Part shown: positions 5,519 to 9,035 of the stretch, in pieces | Position numbering within the stretch: position 1 is the first letter of the stretch | How the letters are laid out: each line of letters opens with the position of its first letter | Origin: Rhodopseudomonas_A sp036404135 | GTDB lineage: Bacteria > Pseudomonadota > Alphaproteobacteria > Rhizobiales > Xanthobacteraceae | Length of the DNA: 9,035 nucleotides | Assembly (NCBI RefSeq): GCF_036404135.1 | Contig: NZ_DASWPE010000017.1 | Location: forward strand, 1 to 9,035 | Direction: 5' to 3' | The notes under the pieces: model-generated | The model's database searches: none | What the model was told of the DNA's origin: nothing | What the model saw: only the letters and a program-made list of their open reading frames with translations | Program-made: the position numbers and the translations under genes

Positions 5519-7057
5519 TCACATCACCACTTCGATCAGTTTTGGCCCCGGCTCGGCCACCGCCTCGGCCAGCGCGGCGCTGAACTCTTCGGCGGTGGTC
5601 ACTGAGCGCGCCGGCACTCCCATGCCCTTGGCCAGCGCCGGCCAATCCAGCGTCGGGCGGTCGATGCTGAGCATATCCAGCGCCCGCGCGCCCATCGCGC
5701 CGGCGCCGACGCCGTCGAATTCGCCCTTCAAAATCTGATAATTGCGGTTGGCGAACACGATCGTGGTGACGTCGAGGTTTTCGCGCGCCTGGGTCCACAG
5801 CGATTGCAGCGTGTACATCGCCGAGCCGTCGCCGACCAGGCAGATCACCTTGCGGTCGGGACAGGCCACCGCCGCCCCGGTCGCCACCGGAGTCGAAAAG
5901 CCGATCGAGCCGCCCATGTTCTGCAGCCAGTCGTGCGGCGCCGACGCCGCGGTCGGCGGAAAGAAGCCGCGGCCGGTGGTGATCGATTCATCGACCACGA
6001 TGGCGTGTTCCGGGATCGCCAGCGCGATCGCCAGCGCGATCGCCGCATGGGTCAAGGCGCCGACCGGCTTTACGAGCTCGAGCAGCGGTTGCGGCTGGGC
6101 GTCCTGCGGCTTGGTGCCGAGCGCGCCGGCCAGCGCCTCCAGCGCCGCCACCGAGTGCTCGCCCGGCGCGGTCATCCGATGCACCTCGCAGCCCTCCGGC
6201 TTGAGCAGGCTCGGCTTGTTCGGATAGGCGAAGAACGCCACCGGATCATTGGCCTCGACCAAAATGATGTGGCGGAAATCCTTCAGGATCGGCAGCGCCA
6301 GCTCGATCACATAGGGAATCCGCTCGATCGCAAAGCGGCCGCGGCCGCGCGCCATCTTCGGATTGTAGGTCTGGCCCATCACCTTGCAGCCGGTCTTGCC
6401 GGCGATCCGCGAAGCCATCGCCAGGCCGCGCTCGGTCAGCGCGCCGCCGGTCAGCAGCAGCAGCGTCGGCTCGCCGCTGCGCAGGATCTTGGCGGCGGCC
6501 TCCACCGCCTGCGGCGAATAGCTGGTGCGCTGCGACTGTTGCGGCACCGCGGCGATGCCGTCGGCCTCGTTCCAGGCGGTGTCGGCCGGCAGGATCAGCG
6601 TCGCGATCTGGGCGTGGCGGGCGGCCGCGATCGCGGCGGCGCCATCGCCCGCCACCGACGGCGCATCCGGCGAGGTGCGCACCCAGGCCGACATCGGCCG
6701 AGCCAGGCCTTCGATATCGGAGGTTAAAGGCGCGTTGTAGTCGATGTGATAGGTGGCGTGCTGGCCGACGATATTGACGATGCCGGAATTGGCCTTCTTG
6801 GCGTTGTGCAGATTGGCAAGCCCGTTGGCGAGGCCGGGGCCGAGATGCAGCAGCGTCGAGGCCGGCTTGTTGCGCATCCGGAAATAGCCGTCGGCGGCGC
6901 CGGTCACCACGCCCTCGAACAGCCCGAGCACGCAGCGCATGCCCTCGACCCGATCCAGCGCCGCGACGAAATGCATCTCCGAGGTGCCGGGATTGGCGAA
7001 GCAGACGTCGACCTCGCCGGCCACCAGAGTTCGCACCAGACTTTCCGCACCGTTCAT
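5519..7057 (-). CDS. Thiamine-diphosphate enzyme, acetolactate synthase/benzoylformate decarboxylase family
   Basis: This 512-residue cytoplasmic enzyme has the usual three domains: an N-terminal Pyr domain (about 1-165) with catalytic Glu48 in GLFEGVVTGAADGYF, a central domain (about 185-320), and a C-terminal PP domain. In the PP domain GDGS at 409-412 and NRN at 437-439 match the Mg2+/diphosphate ligands (Asp410, Asn437, residue 439). Compared with benzoylformate decarboxylase from memory, Ser26 (NPGTSE) and His71 (LLHLGPG) line up with active-site Ser26 and His70, but a Tyr near 278 stands where that enzyme has His281. Its substrate may therefore differ. The length fits this family rather than true acetolactate synthase, and no small regulatory subunit is nearby. 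I chose ATG 7057 because MNGAESLV is the usual family start; GAGG lies 10 bases upstream. The gene stands alone and is transcribed away from the L,D-transpeptidase. The reaction cannot be named from sequence. Confidence 0.88.
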   Translation of the reverse strand: MNGAESLVRTLVAGEVDVCFANPGTSEMHFVAALDRVEGMRCVLGLFEGVVTGAADGYFRMRNKPASTLLHLGPGLANGLANLHNAKKANSGIVNIVGQHATYHIDYNAPLTSDIEGLARPMSAWVRTSPDAPSVAGDGAAAIAAARHAQIATLILPADTAWNEADGIAAVPQQSQRTSYSPQAVEAAAKILRSGEPTLLLLTGGALTERGLAMASRIAGKTGCKVMGQTYNPKMARGRGRFAIERIPYVIELALPILKDFRHIILVEANDPVAFFAYPNKPSLLKPEGCEVHRMTAPGEHSVAALEALAGALGTKPQDAQPQPLLELVKPVGALTHAAIALAIALAIPEHAIVVDESITTGRGFFPPTAASAPHDWLQNMGGSIGFSTPVATGAAVACPDRKVICLVGDGSAMYTLQSLWTQARENLDVTTIVFANRNYQILKGEFDGVGAGAMGARALDMLSIDRPTLDWPALAKGMGVPARSVTTAEEFSAALAEAVAEPGPKLIEVVM

Positions 7058-7082
7058 GTTTCGAAGCCCTCGGCTGGGTTGC

Positions 7083-7119
7083 ACGCCGGCGACGATCAAC
7101 CATCGTTGCGCGCCGGCGT
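7083..7119. promoter_or_regulatory. Long inverted repeat between divergent genes
   Basis: The arms acgccggcg (7083-7091) and cgccggcgt (7111-7119) pair perfectly. Inside them acgat (7092-7096) pairs with atcgt (7102-7106) around a 5-base loop, leaving only four unpaired bases (7107-7110). The total is 14 base pairs. It sits 26 bases before the TPP-enzyme start and 115 before the L,D-transpeptidase start, so it could be an operator or a leader structure. I see no convincing -35/-10 pair in the 177-base gap. Confidence 0.4.
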
Positions 7120-7234
7120 CAAAGGTTTACCGAGCCGCGCCAATCCGGCATTCACCACTCACGCGGCCGTGGCTTGCGAAAGCCGGCGCTTTGTGGCCAG
7201 TTCCGCGGTGAAAATTGCACTCGCGGGGAAACAG

Positions 7235-7810
7235 ATGAACAGAGTTGCTGCGGCGTTGGTTGCGATGGGCGTGTTGGTCGGCGGCGTCGGGGCGGCCTCC
7301 GCCCAGGAGGACTCCCGCAGCTTCATGGGCTTTGGCCCGAATTTCTTCGGCGGCGCCAGCGAGGCGAATCCGATCCCGCGCACCATGGTGAATTTCGCCG
7401 GCAACTACGCGCCCGGAACCATTTACATCGATACCGCGGAACGCCGGCTGTATTTGATTCTGCCCGGCGGCCAGGCGCTGCGCTACGGCATCGGGGTCGG
7501 CCGCGACGGCTTCCGCTGGGGCGGCGTGCACCGCATCTCGGCGAAGAAGGAATGGCCAAGCTGGACCCCGCCGTCGCAGATGCTGCGCCGGCGCCCCGAC
7601 CTGCCGCGCCACATGGCCGGCGGCATCGACAATCCACTCGGCGCGCGTGCGATGTATCTCGGCTCGACGCTGTACCGCATCCACGGCTCCAACGAGCCGG
7701 AGACCATCGGCCAGGCGGTTTCCTCGGGCTGCTTCCGGATGACCAATGAGGACGTCCAGGATCTCTACGATCGCGTCCGCGTCGGCACCACCGTGGTGGT
7801 GAAGAACTGA
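7235..7810 (+). CDS. Secreted L,D-transpeptidase (YkuD domain)
   Basis: This 191-residue periplasmic enzyme cross-links peptidoglycan peptides or attaches proteins to them through a catalytic cysteine. A signal peptide covers about 1-23 (MNRVAAALVAMGVLVGGVGAAS, cleavage likely after ASA). The YkuD domain runs from about 60 to 191. It begins PGTIYIDTAERRLYLI and contains the catalytic signature: His150 in IHGSNEP, then SSGCFRM (163-169) with Cys166 and Arg168. ATG 7235 is chosen for its ribosome site (GGGGA, 5 bases upstream) and for the clean signal peptide; the frame is open further upstream but that part is not protein-like. Its stop overlaps the probable start of the DUF2927 gene, so the two are likely co-translated. 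The size is typical of the short ErfK/YbiS/YcfS/YnhG-type proteins of alphaproteobacteria. Confidence 0.93.
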   Translation: MNRVAAALVAMGVLVGGVGAASAQEDSRSFMGFGPNFFGGASEANPIPRTMVNFAGNYAPGTIYIDTAERRLYLILPGGQALRYGIGVGRDGFRWGGVHRISAKKEWPSWTPPSQMLRRRPDLPRHMAGGIDNPLGARAMYLGSTLYRIHGSNEPETIGQAVSSGCFRMTNEDVQDLYDRVRVGTTVVVKN

Positions 7811-8664
7811 GCCAGCGCGGTCTCCGTCGGCTCTTTCAAGCCGCAGCCATCCTGATCGCGGGCTTGGCGGCGTCGATGCCGCCGCGGCCGGCGTCGGCCG
7901 AAAAGCCAAGTGGCGCAACAAAAACCGTCGCGACAAAAAGCGGTGGCACGAAAACCGTCGCGGCGAAGCAGCGCGCCGAGCGCAAGCTGTTCAGCGACGC
8001 CGAAATCCTCGACGGCTTCTTCAAGACCGCGTTCGGCGCCGAATTTCATCTCGCCGGCCGCGTCGACCGCATCCGCCGCTATGACGGCCCGGTGCGGGTC
8101 GCGATCACGGGTGTCGCGCGACGCGACCGCACGACGCAGCTCGGCCGGGTGATCGCCGACATCGCCACGCATGTCGCAAATCTCGACATCGCGCTGGCGG
8201 AGCCCGGCGCCGAGGCGCAAGTCACCGTCACCCTGGTGCGCGACCGCAATCTGTATCCGGCGATCGCCAAATCCTATGGCGTGGAGCGCGCGCGGGAAAT
8301 CCGTTCATCGCTCGATCCGCAATGCCTGTCCGGCTTCCGCAAGAACGAGCGCTACGAGATCCAGCATTCCGACGTCCTGCTCACCGTCGACAATGGCGAC
8401 TTCGTGTTTCTCGATTGCGCCTATGAGGAGCTGCTGCAGTCGCTGGGGCCGATCAACGACACCGACTCCGTGCCGTGGACGATGTTCAACGACGACGTGC
8501 AGATGGGGTTCTTCGACGTCTACGACCAGTACATCCTCAACATCCTGTACCACCCGCTGATCAAGCCCGGCATGACCGTGGCCGAGGTCAAGGCGGTGCT
8601 GCCGCAGGTGCTGCCCGAGGTGCGGGCGTTCGTCGCCAAGCTGAACGGGTTGCGGCAGGAGTGA
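7807..8664 (+). CDS. Secreted DUF2927 protein, probable CTG start
   Basis: This exported protein of about 285 residues belongs to DUF2927, a family of unknown function. The reading frame has no ATG, GTG or TTG that includes its signal peptide. Starting at CTG 7807, which overlaps the previous stop (CTGA), gives a good signal: basic RGLRRLFQ, hydrophobic AAAILIAGLAA, then PRPASA before EK. The first standard start, TTG 7864, would cut the signal in half. After it comes a Lys/Thr linker with a duplicated unit (SGATKTVATK, SGGTKTVAAK). The DUF2927 domain covers about 60-280, with two cysteines (173 in DPQCLSGF, 204 in LDCAYEELLQSLG) that may form a disulfide, then NDTDSVPWTMFND and the closing HPLIKPGMT. 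It shares an operon with the L,D-transpeptidase, which suggests a cell-envelope role; that is inference. Confidence 0.85.
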   Translation: MSQRGLRRLFQAAAILIAGLAASMPPRPASAEKPSGATKTVATKSGGTKTVAAKQRAERKLFSDAEILDGFFKTAFGAEFHLAGRVDRIRRYDGPVRVAITGVARRDRTTQLGRVIADIATHVANLDIALAEPGAEAQVTVTLVRDRNLYPAIAKSYGVERAREIRSSLDPQCLSGFRKNERYEIQHSDVLLTVDNGDFVFLDCAYEELLQSLGPINDTDSVPWTMFNDDVQMGFFDVYDQYILNILYHPLIKPGMTVAEVKAVLPQVLPEVRAFVAKLNGLRQE

Positions 8665-8685
8665 AGCGCGGGGCTCCACACCAAG

Positions 8686-8734
8686 CGTCATTCCGGGGCG
8701 CGAGGGCGTCAGCCCGAGCGAACCCGGAATGACG
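8686..8734. repeat. REP-like palindrome
   Basis: The 12-base arms cgtcattccggg (8686-8697) and cccggaatgacg (8723-8734) are perfect inverted copies. A small inner hairpin (gggc-gtca-gccc) sits between them. It begins 22 bases after the DUF2927 stop. From memory, sequences of this form are common between genes in Rhodopseudomonas and Bradyrhizobium. It may also help end the message or protect its 3' end. Confidence 0.6.
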
Positions 8735-8750
8735 GCAGTGGGCGTCGATC

Positions 8751-8837
8751 ACCCTCCCCCTCCAGGCAGGTCAATCGCATGCAAGAGATTGCGGTTGCTG
8801 CGAGGACGACCCTCCCCTGGAGGGCAGGGCGATCGCA
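8751..8837. repeat. Two C-rich repeat units
   Basis: The 9-mer accctcccc occurs at 8751-8759 and again at 8809-8817. Each copy is followed by a partly similar tail (caggtcaatcgca and cagggcgatcgca). The second copy forms a hairpin, ccctcc (8810-8815) with ggaggg (8819-8824). They look like worn copies of an intergenic repeat. No gene is visible between 8735 and 8918. Confidence 0.35.
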
Positions 8838-8885
8838 GATGATGTCGGAGAGCGTTCAGAGTGCAGCTCTGGTCGTGAAGTAGCC

Positions 8886-8932
8886 TGTGCATGTCAACGG
8901 GTCGTCCCTGCGCACGCACTAAGGCATGCACA
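8886..8932 (-). repeat. Inverted repeat around the transposase stop codon
   Basis: The 8-base arms tgtgcatg (8886-8893) and catgcaca (8925-8932) are perfect inverted copies. They enclose the stop codon (8919-8921) of the partial gene at the window edge. This may be its terminator, or it may lie close to the end of an insertion sequence. I could not identify the element's terminal repeat. Confidence 0.3.
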
Positions 8933-9035
8933 CATCTCTGAGGCTCCATCCTGCGGCGATGGCGGAGAAGCGTTCGAGGCCGTGCTTGAAGGTGATGGGG
9001 CCGGGAGGTTTGGACGATGGATAGCCGTCCCAGCC
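8919..9035 (-). CDS. C-terminal end of a probable Tn5/IS4-type transposase, cut by the window edge
   Basis: The last 38 codons are open on the minus strand and end with TAG. The piece reads GWDGYPSSKPPGP, then GLERFSAIAAGW, and ends RDVCMP. The pattern 'GGW/F-D-x-x-S-K ... G-P-I ... GL-x-RF-x-x-I-x-x-GW' resembles the C-terminus of Tn5-like transposases, where a Gly/Phe/Lys segment precedes a helix with Trp and Leu. If right, the right edge is the end of an insertion sequence or its remnant. Only 38 residues are visible and the DDE catalytic residues lie outside the window, so family and intactness are uncertain. Confidence 0.5.
   Translation of the reverse strand, partial: GWDGYPSSKPPGPITFKHGLERFSAIAAGWSLRDVCMP

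Noticed and set aside
5804..6727. Plus-strand frame of 307 codons opposite the TPP enzyme
   Set aside because: Arg/Gln-rich shadow with no ribosome site; the minus-strand enzyme explains the region.
7127..7936. Minus-strand frame of 269 codons across the transpeptidase
   Set aside because: It overlaps a transpeptidase with signal peptide and catalytic motif; its own translation has no recognisable feature.
8749..8949. Minus-strand frame of 66 codons near the right edge
   Set aside because: It runs through the repeat units and out of frame across the probable transposase end; no supporting signal.
1..9035. CRISPR arrays, tRNA and rRNA genes
   Set aside because: No regularly spaced direct repeats, cloverleaf pattern or rRNA stretch was seen on either strand.

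Overview
The window looks like chromosomal DNA of a GC-rich alphaproteobacterium, most likely Rhodopseudomonas or Bradyrhizobium (Nitrobacteraceae). This rests on the high G+C, the style of the proteins, and a 12-bp-arm palindrome ending in 'cccggaatgacg' of a kind I associate with intergenic DNA in that family. The species assignment is inference; no rRNA or tRNA gene is present to anchor it.

Left part (about 60-4020), all on the minus strand and read from right to left: an AspT-type dicarboxylate/amino-acid exchanger (4020-2353), a small OadG-like membrane subunit with a His-rich tail (2270-1974), a biotin carrier protein (1957-1550), a 54-residue one-helix membrane protein that is easily missed (1509-1345), and the membrane beta subunit of a sodium-pumping decarboxylase (1264-128). 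A perfect 16-bp stem-loop (63-99) follows. Together these form a membrane decarboxylase pump: the biotin arm carries CO2 from a carboxyltransferase to the beta subunit, where decarboxylation drives Na+ export, and the exchanger presumably brings in the acid and takes out the product. The carboxyltransferase (alpha) subunit is not in the window. In the methylmalonyl-CoA decarboxylase operons I recall, alpha stands first; here the exchanger holds that place. The missing alpha and the extra 54-residue protein are the most interesting points.

Middle part (4021-5518): a leader with a compact stem-loop just upstream of the exchanger, an inverted repeat about 115-150 bases upstream of its start, then about 860 bases without a credible gene. 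A 48-residue one-helix protein with a full AGGAGG ribosome site follows on the minus strand (5193-5047), with an AT-rich, promoter-like island further upstream.

Right part: a stand-alone thiamine-diphosphate enzyme of the acetolactate synthase/benzoylformate decarboxylase family on the minus strand (7057-5519). Divergent from it are a secreted L,D-transpeptidase (7235-7810) and, overlapping its stop codon, a secreted DUF2927 protein (about 7807-8664) that seems to start at CTG. The right edge holds a REP-like palindrome, two C-rich repeats, and the last 38 codons of what is probably a Tn5/IS4-type transposase (8919-9035, minus strand).
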